A stretch of DNA of 64,000 nt from Platanthera guangdongensis (GCA_039583875.1 CM077162.1:163825826-163889825), one strand, 5' to 3'; positions 52,638 through 64,000 are shown, counted from the stretch's first letter. The notes: generated from the sequence alone by a model not told the origin. Program-made: numbers and translations.

Positions 52638-55600
52638 TCATTTCTTTTCCTTGCCCTTAACAAGTTTGATCTCTCTGTTAGGATTGAGGGCTTCTTTGTT
52701 TGATCTGGTATCATCTGCTGCTCCTAAATATGTTTGCTTTTTAAGCCTGGGAACTACAGCTTCAGGATGTAATTCCATGTACCTGTCAGAATCAAAGAAT
52801 TTACATGATGCATATCTCTCTAGCTCTTTCTGTCTCTGTTCAGACATTGTTGAAATGTTGGATGTATCTTTTTCTTGCTCTCTGGCCTTTTTAATCTGAT
52901 CCAGTGCAGCTAGTTCTTTTAATCTGGCAGTCCAAGCAGCTGGATTGTTTTCAGGATCCTCAAAAGGTACAAGAGGCTCATATCTGTTAGAGGGATTGTC
53001 TTGAGGAGGCCTGGCAGACACACTTTCTTTCAGCTTATAAGGGAAAGGACCAGATGTTGTATCAGTTGAAGTTTGTCCTCCCCTAGAATATGGGTGTTGC
53101 CTTGAGTACCCTTTGGAGTAGACTTGGAGATCTCTTTGATTTCCTATGTATCCTTCTCTCCTAGAATGAGAATCCCTGGATTAGCCTCCCCTATTATAAG
53201 ATCTAGCATGAGGCTGATAGGGGGCCTGACTTCTGGCTGGGGGTTGAGCAGCAGAGCTTCCACCTGCACCTGCATCAGGAGGAGGTGGTGGAGGAGGATG
53301 AGAGTGTTGGAACTGGGAGGAACCCTTCTCATATTTTCTTTTCTTTTTCATTGCCTTCAGCTGATTTTTAGAGAATTGCATCCAGTGCTCAGTAATAGGG
53401 CAGTCATGTAGAATGTAGTATGGAATATCATTGTTATCCTTAACTTTAGCAGGAGGTACCCTCTTCATGGCTTTGCTCCTTGCCTTTTTTTTCCTAGCAA
53501 TGGTAGCAGAGGAGTCATCAGAGTCTGTTCTAAATTCATCACTTTCAGAACTCTGGTCATCATAAAGAGCATCTATTTTCTTCATTAGATCCTTCTTGAG
53601 CTGTAGAGAAGCAGATGAGGCAGAGGTTGTAGCAGCAGGTGTTGAAGCAATAACATCAACAGATATTTCAGGTGTTGCAATTGGAGTGGAAACAGTAACA
53701 GCAGCAGCAACAACTAAAGGCTCTGGAGAGGTGACAGCAGTAGCAACTTCACTAACAACAACATCAACAGTAGAAATATCATCAGAAACTCCAGAAGGCT
53801 CAAAATCAGGTGCCTCTGACATAATAATTTCCTTAGAGATTGGTTCATCAGCAGTAACAGAAATCTCAGCAGCAGTAGGGGCAACAATATCAGAAGCAAC
53901 AACAATGCTTTCTTCAGAAGAAGCAGCAGCATAAACTGAATTGACAAAGGAGGTTATAATGCTTGGGTCACAGCAAGAAAATGACACAAGTGCCTTGGAT
54001 AGATCCTCTGGAGGCTAGACAGCATTGACCTCTGGCAGACAGCTGAAGTATGCAGAATCAAAAGTTGAAAGCAAAGACCTGAGGTCTATTGCTAGGATTG
54101 CAGCAGGAGGCACAGCAACAGCAACAAGAGGAGGAGCTGAAGAAGCAGCAATAACAGCAGCAGCAGCAGACAGGCTCACTTCATAGGGCACCTCCCCCTG
54201 CCTGGATTCAGACAAGTCTGGATTAAGGCACCCTGCTGTAGGGGCTGCCTGAGGGAAGAGGGAAGAGAGCCTGGCAGAGAGAGCTGCCACTGACAGGTGT
54301 AGTGGAGCCAAGGAGGTCTCCAACAGAAGAGAGAGCCTGGGGGCAAGCAACTCATACAACCTGTCAGCAAGGGCTGAGATGTCTACTTGCTCAAGGGTGA
54401 CTTGAGCAGAGGTAGAAGATGTAGGAGCAGCTGATGGTGTGGGTATTGGAGAGCTGGTGAATGGTGGAAGGGATGGCTGAGGTGTTGGTAAGGTGAAAAT
54501 GAAGGACAGTGGGATGGAGATAGATGAGGTGAATGTGGGTTGGTCAATGATTTGGTGTAGAAGGTCTTGAAAGGAAGTGGAGGATGAGGGTAGCTCAGGA
54601 GGAGAGGAAGGAGAGTCATCCATAAAGGAATCATCAATGAGGGTGAAGGATGGAATTGAGGGTGATGAGGTGACATCTGATGGAGGGTAGGAGAATAATG
54701 GATGGAAGTGGTCTTCTGGTGTTGGAAGAATAGGTACAGGAGATGGTGTGGATGTTGGAGAGGGACTGGATATGATGATGGTGGATGGAGTTGGGATGGT
54801 AGATGGTATGGGAAGGGATGGAATTGGAGGAGGAGGAGAGGCAACAACAGCAGGCAGGTCATCTGCAGGGGTAGAGACCTGTGGAGGAGTGACTCTTAGA
54901 GTCCTTGTGCCTGAAGGGGTGCTGGAGGAGGGCCTGTTGGGCCTGCTGATTTGTCTGTCCCACTTGCCAAAGAGGGCACAAGACAGTCTCTTGGAAGCAT
55001 TGATATGAATTCCAGAGGAGACTAGCAAGGCAGGGCACCTGTGCTGCAGAAACACCCCAATGATCCTTCCAAAGTTCACAAAACTTTTGTTGATTTTCTT
55101 TTTGATAAGGTCAAAGAACACTTCTCCCCAATTCAGATTTTTCCTGTCCACAAGAGCTCCCATGAGGCAGAGCTAATACCTAGAAATTGTGTCATGTGCA
55201 GAGTGCTTATCCATCAGCACTTTCCCAACAACATCTGCCATAAATCTGTATTCTACAGACAGGTTCCTTTTGAAGAGCTTGCTAGGGTTAGCCTCTGAAT
55301 GACCCATTCTGGCAAGCAGTTCAGAATACTCTTCTCCAAATAAGTCAGCAGTAGCTTCACCATTTCTCAACTCAAAAACTTCTGTTAAAATTGCTGGGGT
55401 TAAGGGTACCTGAGTTCCAGAGATAGACCCAACAATGGTGTTGTTATCTTGATTATGGGCAGTATAGACCCATTCCTTTATCTCATCAGATGCCAGCTTG
55501 ATCCTTGTGGTCATAAGGGCAGTCAGGTTCTGATCTTTGAATAATCCCAAAATGTCTTGAAAGGCCTGGTCAGTTGTGCTGAAAGATTCCATGTCAATAT

Positions 55601-55652
55601 CGAAACCAACATCAAACTTCATTGCAGCAAGGACAGCAACGGACACAACCAT
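52638..55652 (-). pseudogene. ORF3 of element B, full length with three internal stops
   Basis: ATG 55652 (context GGTACCCATGG) to the terminal TAA at 52640-52638 is one frame of 1005 codons, broken by stops at 55175-55173, 54017-54015 and 53183-53181. The N-terminal part matches A (KFDVGFDIDMESFSTTDQ, VPLTPAILTEVFEL). It shows the part missing from A: a basic KKKARSKAMKR stretch, DIPYYILHDCPITEHWMQF, LKAMKKKRKYEKGSSQF, poly-Pro, a Gly/Arg-rich stretch (RSYNRGG), then RLKELAALDQIKKAREQEKD and ending KLVKGKEKK. The basic C-terminal half suggests nucleic-acid binding (inference). No membrane segment is seen. Confidence 0.8.
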
Positions 55653-55794
55653 GGGTACCTGCAAAAATTCAACAAACAAAACGACCAAGTGTAGAACTGT
55701 TTGGAGGGAAAGAAAATTCGTGCAGAGAAATCGAAAGCGCAAAGGAGAACGACGACGAAAAATGAATTTTATATTAGGGTTCGACGCAGAATTC

Positions 55795-56065
55795 GAAAGA
55801 TCGTTGAACTCAGTTCGACGATCGAGGATTCTAAAGGAATCTGAAGAGACTTCAACATCGTCGATCTCCGTTCGACGATATTGGAGAGCGTCGAGCTCCG
55901 TTCGACGATCGTTCAGAGAACAAAATCGTCGAGCGCCGTTCGACGATCGTTGACTAGAAGAGATAGTTCATACTATCTAAGAGACGCTGAACGCAGTTCG
56001 ACGATTGCGGAAATCGTCGATCTCCGTTCGACGATCTTGGGGTAAATCGTCGAGCGCAGTTCAGA
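55795..56065. repeat. Inverted-repeat module cluster in the spacer before ORF3 of B
   Basis: GATCGTCGAACTGAG/CTCCGTTCGACGAT-type modules, about eight, in the same position as in A. Confidence 0.87.
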
Positions 56066-56150
56066 GACCAGAAATACACTCTAGACACTAAGAAAAATCA
56101 GAATGTTTGCCTAGTCTTGGTCAAATTTTAAGCTTTCAAACTCTTGGATA

Positions 56151-59060
56151 TTATTTAAGACTTCCTCCATCTAACATTCCTAACTGATTTAGGAAGAAGG
56201 TGTGTTTCTTTTCATCCAATGGCTTGGTGAAAATATCTCCCCTTTGTAAATCAGTTGGGATATAGTGTAGTTCAATTTTATTCTTTTCAACATTATCCCT
56301 TAAGAAATGATGCCTAATCTCTATGTGTTTTGTCCTACTATGGAGGACTGGATTTTGAGCTATAGAAATAGCACTGGTGTTATCACAAAAGATTTTAGAC
56401 TTCTCTAAGTTGCAGCCATAGTGTAGGAGTTGGTTTTGAATCCACAAGATTTGTGAACAACAACTGCCTGCAACCATATATTCAGCTTCAGCAGTTGAAG
56501 TTGACACAGATGTTTGTTTCTTACAAAACCAAGAGACAAGTCTGTCACCAAGGAACTGACAGTTTCCACTGGTGCTTTTCCTGTCAATTCTGCATCCAGC
56601 ATAGTCAGCATCAGAGAATCCAGTTAAATCAAATGCTGAATCTTTTGGATACCAGAGACCTAGATTTGGACAACTTTTAACATACCTGAGAATCCTCTTT
56701 ACTAGTGTTAGGTGTGACTCTCTAGGGCTTACTTGGAACCTAGCACATATACAAGTAGCAAACATTATATCTGGTCTACTAGCTGTAAGATACAGTAAAG
56801 AGCCAATAATTGCTCTATATGTTGTCTGATCAACAGGTTTCCCATGTTCATTAGCATCCACTACAGCATTAGTAGGCATGGGTGTTTTCATACAAGATGC
56901 TTCAAACATACCAAATTTCTTAACCAATTCATTTGCATACTTGGTTTGAGAAATGAAGATGCCTTCAGCATGCTGCTTGACTTGCAATCCTAGGAAGAAG
57001 GATAGCTCACCCATGCTACTCATCTCAAATTTAGAATGCATCAAGTTAGAAAACCTTCTGCACAATTTGGAGTCAGTAGAACCAAAAATAATATCGTCTA
57101 CATAAATCTGTACTAGTAGGGTATGAGACTTATGGGTTCTAATGAAAAGAGTTTGGTCTACTCTACCCCTTATAAAACCATTTTCCAAAAGAAAGCATGC
57201 TAGGGTCTCATACCATGCTCTAGGAGCTTGCTTGAGACCATATAAAGCTTTATTCAATCTAAAAACATAATCAGGAAAAGTAGGAGAGATAAAACCTGTA
57301 GGTTGTCTGACATAAACTTCCTCTTTGATGTATCCATTTAGAAAAGCACTTTTGACATCCATCTGATATACCTTGAAGCCTTTATGTGCTGCATAAGCTA
57401 AAAATATTCTGATGGCTTCTAATCTTGCAACAGGTGCAAAAGTCTGGTCGTAGTCTATTCCTTCTTCTTGAGAGTATCCCCGAGCAACTAGCCTTGCCTT
57501 GTTCCTTATGATTACTCCTAGATCATCCAGTTTGTTTCTGTGTTGTTGTTTCCTCTTGTGGTACAACAACTGGCTCTTCAAGTTGTTCTTCAAGTTGTTC
57601 TTCAATATGTTGTTCAATATGTTGAGCATTTTCTTCATCTCCACTGCTTTCATCTTCTTGAGTAACCTGTAACTTGTTTAAGTCTTCAACTAGAGAATGT
57701 TCCTGCAAAGGTTCTATGGTAGAAGAATTGATCTTCTCCTTGAAAGACATGTTAGATTCATCAAATGAAATATGAACAGATTCCTCAATTTTTAAAGATG
57801 ATTTATTATAGACCCTATAAGCCTTACTGATCATGGAGTATCCTAGAAATACTCCTTCATCAGCTTTAGCTTGAAATTTTGCTAAATATTTCTTGTCATT
57901 ATTATGAATATAGCAAATACAACCAAAGACTCTAAAATAATCAACTTTAGGTTTCTTCCCTTTGAGTAATTCATAGGGAGTCTTTCCCTTTAATTTATGT
58001 ATTAGACTTCTATTCAGCACATAGTTGGAGGTGTTCACTGCCTCTGCCCAAAAGGATAGAGGTAGATGAGCATCTGACAACAATGTAGTGGCAGATTCAA
58101 TAAGGGTTCTATTTTTCCTTTCAGCTACCCCATTTTGTTGAGGAGTTCTAGGAGCTGAGAAAGTATGCCTGATCCCTTCACTCTGACAGAACTCTTGCAT
58201 AAGAAGAGAATCAAACTCTGTCCCATGATCACTTCTGATCAGGGCAATATGAGTATTGAACTCAATCTGTATACATTTGAGAAACTTTGTCAGACACTTA
58301 AAGTTATCAGACTTCTTCCTTAGAAAGAACACCCAAGTGAATCTAGAGAAGTCATCTACAAGTACTAAAGTGTAAGATTTCTCTCCTAGGCTTTGTACTG
58401 TGATGGGTCCAAAGAGATCCATGTGTAACAGGTACAATATCCTAGGTGAATCACTCTCATTAAGTGACTTAAAGCTGTTTTTAGTTTGCTTGCCTAATTG
58501 ACAAGCCCTGCAGAGTCCTTCCTTCTTGTAAGGTAGTACTCTAACAAGGTTGTCCTTGGATAGCCTAGAAATAGTTCTAAGGTTTAGGTGTCCTAGTCTC
58601 TTATGCCATAAAATATTTGGTCTACAGACAGAATTGAACAAGCAGATATCTACATCAGTTGAAAGAAAATCTACTAGGTAGATGTTACCTTTTCTTTTAC
58701 CTGTCAACACAGTTGTGTTGTACTCTGACTTGATTTTGCATAAGGCTTTGCTGAAGGTCACCTGGTAGCCTTAATCACACAGCTGGCTGATGCTAATTAG
58801 GTTGTGCTTCAGTCCTTCCACTTAAGCTACCTTTTTGAAAGTTACTGAACCAATCTGGACTGCACCATATCCTTTAGTCTGTCCAAAGTTTGAATCACCA
58901 AAGATAACTTTGGGTCCAAGCTTGGCTCTAAAGGAAGTGAGGTTGTACTTGTTCCCTGTCATGTGCTTAGAGTACCCACTATCCAAGTACCATTGCTGGT
59001 TAGATGTTGGATAGGTCTTCACCTGCACATAAGACAATTCATTTGTTTTTGACCCAGTTT
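56151..59060 (-). pseudogene. Sirevirus-like pol of element B with RT deletion
   Basis: From 59050 down: protease WYLDSGYSKHMTGNKYN, TAA at 58824-58822, a second TAA near 58775, integrase HKRLGHLNLRTISRLS, LVDDFSRFTWVFFLRKKSD, LIRSDHGTEFDSLL and QNGVAERKNRTLIE (to 57523). RT then begins in another frame at [20 protein letters not shown] because about 295 bases, carrying [20 protein letters not shown] in A, are missing. YHMDV-type [44 protein letters not shown] (57104 down) and RNase H follow intact to TAA at 56151. Loss of the RT N-terminus makes the element non-autonomous. Confidence 0.92.
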
Positions 59061-61117
59061 ACCTTGGGCTTATGTTGATAACCTTTAAATTCTGAAATGA
59101 AAGACATCCCAGGTTGACTCTTATATCCTTCAGGATGATATCTCCTAGGAGGTATAATCCATTCATTATAAGGGTTAAAGATTTGGGATGAAGGACCCTT
59201 AGGATTCAATTTTGATTTGCCTTTGAAAAAGTTTCCAGAGCTCTGACCTCTATTCGACGATCTTGGAGCTGCGTTCGACGATCTTGGGTCAGATCGTCGA
59301 GCTCTGTTCGACGGTCGACTATGGCTGAGGTCAGGTATTTGAGATCGTCGACCTGCGTTCGATGACTTTGGCTTAGATCATCGATCTGCGTTCGACGATT
59401 TTGCCTGAGATCGTCGAGCTGCGTTCGGCGATCGTCGACCTTCATTCGGCGATCGTCGATCTACGTTCGACGATTTCTGCTGGGACTTAGTTTTCTGAGG
59501 CAGATCAGAATTTTTCCTAGCAACCTCTACAACTCCCTTTCCTTTATCAGAAATGAATTTAATTGGAGTTGTTAGAACTATGGGTTGGCTGGATGAAGCA
59601 CCCAAGCCCAGTGTAATATTGAATCTGGAGTTCACTGTGCTTGTGATGTCCATCAGCTTGATGCTTCTCCCATTAAGGGATTCTTCAAGCTTCTTGGCCT
59701 CAGAGAGCTCACTTTTCAGTGAAGCTATCTGTTCCCTACAGCACTCCAACTCCTGAGAGAGTTTGAGGTTTTCTGACTTTAAAGTATTGTGTTCAGATAA
59801 TTGATTTCTGAGAGAGATAATTTCTTTCTCAGACTTTAGCAGGTCTAAACACAGTGCTTTAAATTCAGATTTAAAGTCCTCTGAATTAAAATCAAAAGAA
59901 CCAATTACCTGATCTTCTTCAGGTTGAGTCTCTGAATCTGACTCTGACTCTTCTTCTTCTGAATTGTGCTGTGAGGCATTGATTGCCATCATGCAGAACT
60001 CTTTTTCTTCTGCATCATCCTCATCATCACTGGAACTGGATGAGGCTTCTGACTCCTCTTCAGTCTCACTCCAGGATTCAGCAACAAACCCCTTTCTTGT
60101 ATGTTTGTTTTTGCTTGATGAGGGTTTGCCATTGCCATTCCTCTTGGAGTCTTTCTCCTTTCTTCTTTCTTTCCTATCCCTTCTGTCCTTGTTCTTGTTC
60201 TCTGGACAGTCAGGAACTATGTGCCCTGGTTTCCTGCAACCAAAGCAAATAATGTCTTTATTATAATTATTAGTGGACTTGTCATACCTTGGCTTATCAT
60301 GTTCCTTGTATGATTTCCTTCTGAAGTCCTTTCTGGCCATCTTGTAGAATCTTTTGGCCAACAGACTGAGTAGTTCATCATTGCCTGTGGCTTTGTCTTC
60401 AGGCAGATCTTCAGTTGCCTTGAAGGCTATGGCCTTCTCTTTTCTTGTGGCTGGTGAGGCAGCCTTCTGTTCTTCTTCTCTATTTTTGATGAGTAACTCA
60501 TAAGATTTGAGCTTACCCAATAGAGCTTCAGTGGTGATCTCATTCAGACTTCTAGCATCCTTAATTGGCCAGATTCTTGAATCCCAAGTGCTAGGGAAGC
60601 ACATTAGGATCTTGTCATTGAGTTCAGTTAGAGAGATCTTTTTGTCCAATGTCCTGAGTTCACTGACAATTAGACTTAGCCTGTTGTACATATCTCCCAC
60701 TGACTCAGTTTCCCCCTTTTTGAAATTCTCATATTGAGAGATGAGATGGGATCTGCTATCCTTTCTCTCATCAGCTGAGCCTGAGACTATTTCTGAGAGT
60801 TTGTCCCAAATTTCCTTTGCTGAATTGCATTCAGCCACCTTTTAGAATATGTCATCAGACATTGTCTGGGCCAAGATGTTCATAGCCTTGACATCAACTA
60901 CCTTCCATCTCTTGATATCAGCATCTGTTCCTGATGGAGGTGGAACAGCATTTGTGCTTGTGTTCTCTGGGGGTCTTGGACACACTGTCAAAATAGAGTT
61001 AAAAATATCTTCGTTAATAGAATTCATGTATAGTCTGATCCTTGCTTTCCAAAGTGCAAACTTGGATAGATTGCACACTGGAGGTCTGGTGCTAGCATAA
61101 TCTTTGTTTTGGGCCAT
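59039..61117 (-). pseudogene. Sirevirus-like gag of element B
   Basis: ATG 61117 starts MAQNKDYASTRPPV. One frame runs to TGA at 59041-59039 (KPKVNWVKNK end), broken by a stop after MSDDIF (60844-60842, CAA to TAA) and one in the module-coded tail (59380-59378, CGA to TGA). The zinc knuckle CFGCRKPGHIVPDC is complete. The tail uses the inverted-repeat modules as codons for SSNAxRRS units. The end overlaps the start of the pol frame, which is +1 relative to gag. Confidence 0.9.
59245..59490. repeat. Inverted-repeat module cluster inside gag of B
   Basis: Counterpart of 43116-43312, about nine modules, in the coding tail of gag. Confidence 0.87.
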
Positions 61118-61234
61118 GATTTGTGAAAACAAAATCTAATAATAAAATACAAAAGAAAACAGATCTAGCTTGGGAACTTTGGGTTTAGGTGTTAGCTTGT
61201 ACAACCAATCAGGTATGGTATGTTTAACCAACCT

Positions 61235-61247
61235 GGCTTTGATACCA
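61235..61247 (-). other. Primer-binding site of element B
   Basis: TGGTATCAAAGCC on the minus strand, two bases inside the 5' LTR; one change from the consensus TGGTATCAGAGCC kept in C. Confidence 0.85.
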
Positions 61248-61249
61248 AT

Positions 61250-62778
61250 TGAAAGTGCAGCTAGATCTGATATACTCTAGAGGGGGGGGGGGGTGAATAG
61301 AGTATATGGTGCTTTGAAACTTTTTACAACAATTGTTGTAATAAGAGTGAGCAGGGAAGCAGTAAAATATCTAATCACAGAACTAAGTTAAATAAAAAGC
61401 TAATCACAGAAAAATCAAGGCCAGAAACAAACATAAACACAAGCAAAACCAGAAGACACAAGGAAATATAGTGGTTCCCCTAAAATTGGGTATATCCACT
61501 CTTCTACCACCCTAGGTAGGAATCCACTGCAGGATGAGTTGATCAGGTGTCCTGGGCACCAATGAGCTTTTGATAAGGTGCTCAAAAACCAAAGCAGATT
61601 TTTTGATCAGGTGTCTTGCCACCAATGAGCTTTTGACAAGGTGCTCAAAAACCAAACTCAAACTTTTGAAGGGAGTTTGAGAAACCCTTTACAGAGAGGG
61701 GGTGAGAGAGTGATGGAAGTCTTCTCTTTCTCAAACAACTGAGAAGACTATGTGGATTGTTGATGTCAAAGCTCCCCCTGAGTCCTTGAGATCTTCAGGA
61801 AGAAAAGCTTTGCTAAGGGTGATAGACCTTCAAAAAAAAATTGAACTCCAGCAATAGATGATTTCAGCAATAGCTGAAATGTTGAATGTCTGGAGTCTTG
61901 AAATATGTTGGCCTTGAACACTTTTAAACTAAAGAGATCTGAAGATTTCTGAAAAGATTGATCTCCTTGGATGAGTGTTCTTGAGAATTCTTTGAGACAG
62001 AATATTTTTGAATGTATCTCTGTAATCTGTGTGTCTTTCTCTGTATTCTCTATGAGACTCAAAAACATTATTCTATCTTTTATTCTCTGGTACAGAATAG
62101 AATAACATTCTCTGTCAAGTATAGCCGTTGGCCTGCATTAATTGCATCCTTAATTGCAGAATCTCTTCTGGAGGAAAGTCCATAGAAATATTCCTTGAAA
62201 AATCCCTTGAAACTTGGTCCAGAAATGAATGAAAACGGCTAGGAAATCTCTGAATTAATTGCAGAATAACTCCTTAACTGATTTGAATTTGAATCTAGAA
62301 ACATCCTTGAAGTTATCTGAAATCGTTGAACTGAGCTCTACTATCGTCGAGTTGAGCTCAGCGATCTAGAAATATACAGCAGCAAAATATCGTCGATCTG
62401 AGCTAAAAGATCGTCGAACTGAGCTCAGAGATAAAGATCCAAAGCATAGTCAAAATCGTCGACCCGAGCTCACCGATCGTCGAACTGAGTTCGACGATAT
62501 GATGAAGTTGAGCTCAGCGATCGTCGAATGTAGTTCGACGATCTGTCGAAGTTGAGCTAGACGATCGTCGATCGGAGTTCGACGAATCGTCGTGCTGAGC
62601 TCGACGATATGACTTAGTCTCCAAACAGAAAATCTTGGTCTTCAGGGCAGCTTCTAAACCTAGAATTCTAACCCTTAGACTCAATTCTAATTGACCTATT
62701 GAGCTATACAGGAGGTCAAGCAATGATTCCTAGAGACATAGTGATCCTGACCCAAATTAGTAATAGGGTGTTCCAACA
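61250..62778 (-). repeat. 5' LTR of element B
   Basis: 1529 bases, same ends as the 3' copy; module cluster at about 62315-62612; TGTAAAGG at the promoter position. Confidence 0.95.
62315..62612. repeat. Inverted-repeat module cluster in 5' LTR of B
   Basis: About nine modules, nearly identical to the cluster in the 3' LTR. Confidence 0.85.
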
Positions 62779-62783
62779 CAGAC

Positions 62784-64000
62784 AATGTCTGATGACATAT
62801 TTCAAAAGGTGGCTGAATGCAATTCAGCTAAGGAAATTTGGGACAAACTTTCTGAAATAGTCTCAGGCTCAGCTGATGAGAGAAAGGACAGGAGATCCCA
62901 CCTCATATCTCAATATAAGAATTTCAAGAAGGGAGAAACTGAGTCAGTGGGAGATATGTACAACATGCTCAGTCTAATAGTCAGTGAACTCAGAACATTG
63001 GATAAAGAGATCTCACTAACTGAACTTAATGACAAAATTCTAATGTGCTTCCCTAGCACTTGGGATTCAAGAATCTGGACAATTAAGGATGCCAGAAGTC
63101 TAAATGAGATCACTACTGAAGCTCTATTGGGTAAGCTCAAATCTTATGAGCTACTCATCAAAAATAGAGAAGAAGAACAGAAGGCTGCCTCACCAGCCAC
63201 AAGAAAAGAGAAGACCATAGCCTTCAAGGCAACTGAAGATCAGCCTGAAGACAAAGTCACAGGCAATGATGAACTGCTCAGTCTATTGGCCAAAAGATTT
63301 TACAAGATGGCCAGAAAGGACTTCAGAAGGAGATCATACAAGGAACATGATAAGCCAAGGTATGACAAGTCCATTAATAATAATAAAGACATTATTTGCT
63401 TTGGTTGCAGGAAACCAGGGCACATAGTTCCTGACTGTCCAGAGAACAAAAACAAGGACAGAAGGGACAGGAAAGAAAGAAGAAAAGAGAAAGACTCCAA
63501 AAGGAATGGCAATGGCAAACCCTCATCAAGCAAAAACAAACATACAAGAAAGGGGTTTGTTGCTGAATCCTGGAGTGAGACTGAAGAGGAGTCAGAAGCC
63601 TCATCCAGCTCCAGTGATGATGAGGATGATGCAGAAGAGAAAGAGTTCTGCATGATGGCAATCAATGCCTCACAACACAACTCAGAAAAAGAGGAGTCAG
63701 AGTCAGATTCAGAGACTCAACCTGAAGAAGATCAGGTAATTGGTTATTTTGATTTTAACTCAGAGGACTTTAAATCTGAATTTAAAGCATTGTGTTTAGA
63801 CCTGCTAAAATCTGAGAAAGAAATTATCTCTCTCAGAAATCATTTATCTGAACATAATACTTTAAAGTCAGAAAACCTCAAACTCTCTCAGGAGTTGGAG
63901 TGCTGTAGGGAGCAGATAGCTTCACTGAAAAGTGAGCTGTCTGAAGCCAAGAAGCTTGAAGAATCCCTTAATGGGAGAAGCATCAAGCTGATGGACATCA
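62784..64000 (+). CDS. Sirevirus-like gag of element C, second part (runs off window)
   Basis: Continues with MSDDIFQKVAECNSAKEIWD. It has the full capsid region, the zinc knuckle CFGCRKPGHIVPDC with all ligands (63380-63440), the basic and acidic segments and the coiled-coil-like stretch, and is open without a stop to the last base. It is the best preserved gag in the window, disabled only by B. Confidence 0.92.

Larger units (their letters stand above)
50967..62783 (-). mobile_element. Complete Sirevirus-like element B (minus) with CAGAC duplication
   Basis: The body is 50972-62778 (11.8 kb). LTRs at both ends face the minus strand. CAGAC occurs at 50967-50971 and 62779-62783. Order on the minus strand: 5' LTR, PBS, gag, pol, module-rich spacer, ORF3, polypurine tract, 3' LTR. 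It is nested in gag of C. Gag, pol and ORF3 each carry nonsense changes, and part of RT is deleted. Confidence 0.96.

Noticed and set aside
59206..59445. Asp/Arg-rich ORF (DDRRTQL repeats)
   Set aside because: Alternate frame of the module repeat inside gag; the true gag frame passes here with one CGA-to-TGA change, so no frameshift need be assumed.

Overview
The window is nuclear DNA from a flowering plant, probably a eudicot. The evidence is a plant lipase gene split by GT-AG introns and a dense set of plant transposon families: Sirevirus-like Ty1/copia, other Ty1/copia, chromodomain Ty3/gypsy, PIF/Harbinger, a hAT-like element, Tourist-like MITEs, an RTE-like LINE and Au-like and other SINEs. 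There is no sign of an operon, prokaryotic gene or organellar gene.

Layout. (1) 1-15.7 kb: the 3' part of a plus-strand phospholipase A1/LCAT3-like gene, with exons at 2432-2578, 7864-7918, 8009-8062 and 15459-15626. Two of its introns (5.3 and 7.4 kb) are filled with broken gypsy elements, an RTE-like LINE, SINEs and G-rich sequence. The 5' exons lie left of the window. (2) 15.7-19.2 kb: a Tourist-like MITE, then a hAT-like element that holds a second Tourist MITE and a decayed PIF/Harbinger element. (3) 20.3-28.0 kb: a complete PIF/Harbinger transposon with perfect terminal repeats, TAA target duplications, an uninterrupted four-exon transposase and a Myb/SANT-like partner gene broken by one stop codon. 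It sits inside an old LTR. (4) 29-32.3 kb: LTR remnants, ending in the LTR of a gypsy element (E).

(5) 32.3-64 kb: a stack of nested retrotransposons. Element E (gypsy, plus strand) was hit at its primer-binding site by copia element D (32308-37546, complete, minus strand), and further in by Sirevirus-like element A (from 39814, plus strand). A was hit in its third open reading frame by a second copy, C (from 49088, plus strand). C was hit in gag by a third copy, B (50972-62778, complete, minus strand). Duplicated target sites support D (CAGAG) and B (CAGAC).

The three Sirevirus-like copies share an unusual plan: LTR, gag, pol, a spacer, then a third ORF of about 1000 codons with no visible envelope features. 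A short inverted-repeat module (core ATCGTCGA...TCGACGAT) recurs in the LTR, in the 3' end of gag and in the spacer before ORF3. This is the feature I find most worth a second look. All functional statements come from reading the sequence and from remembered family features; no search was run.
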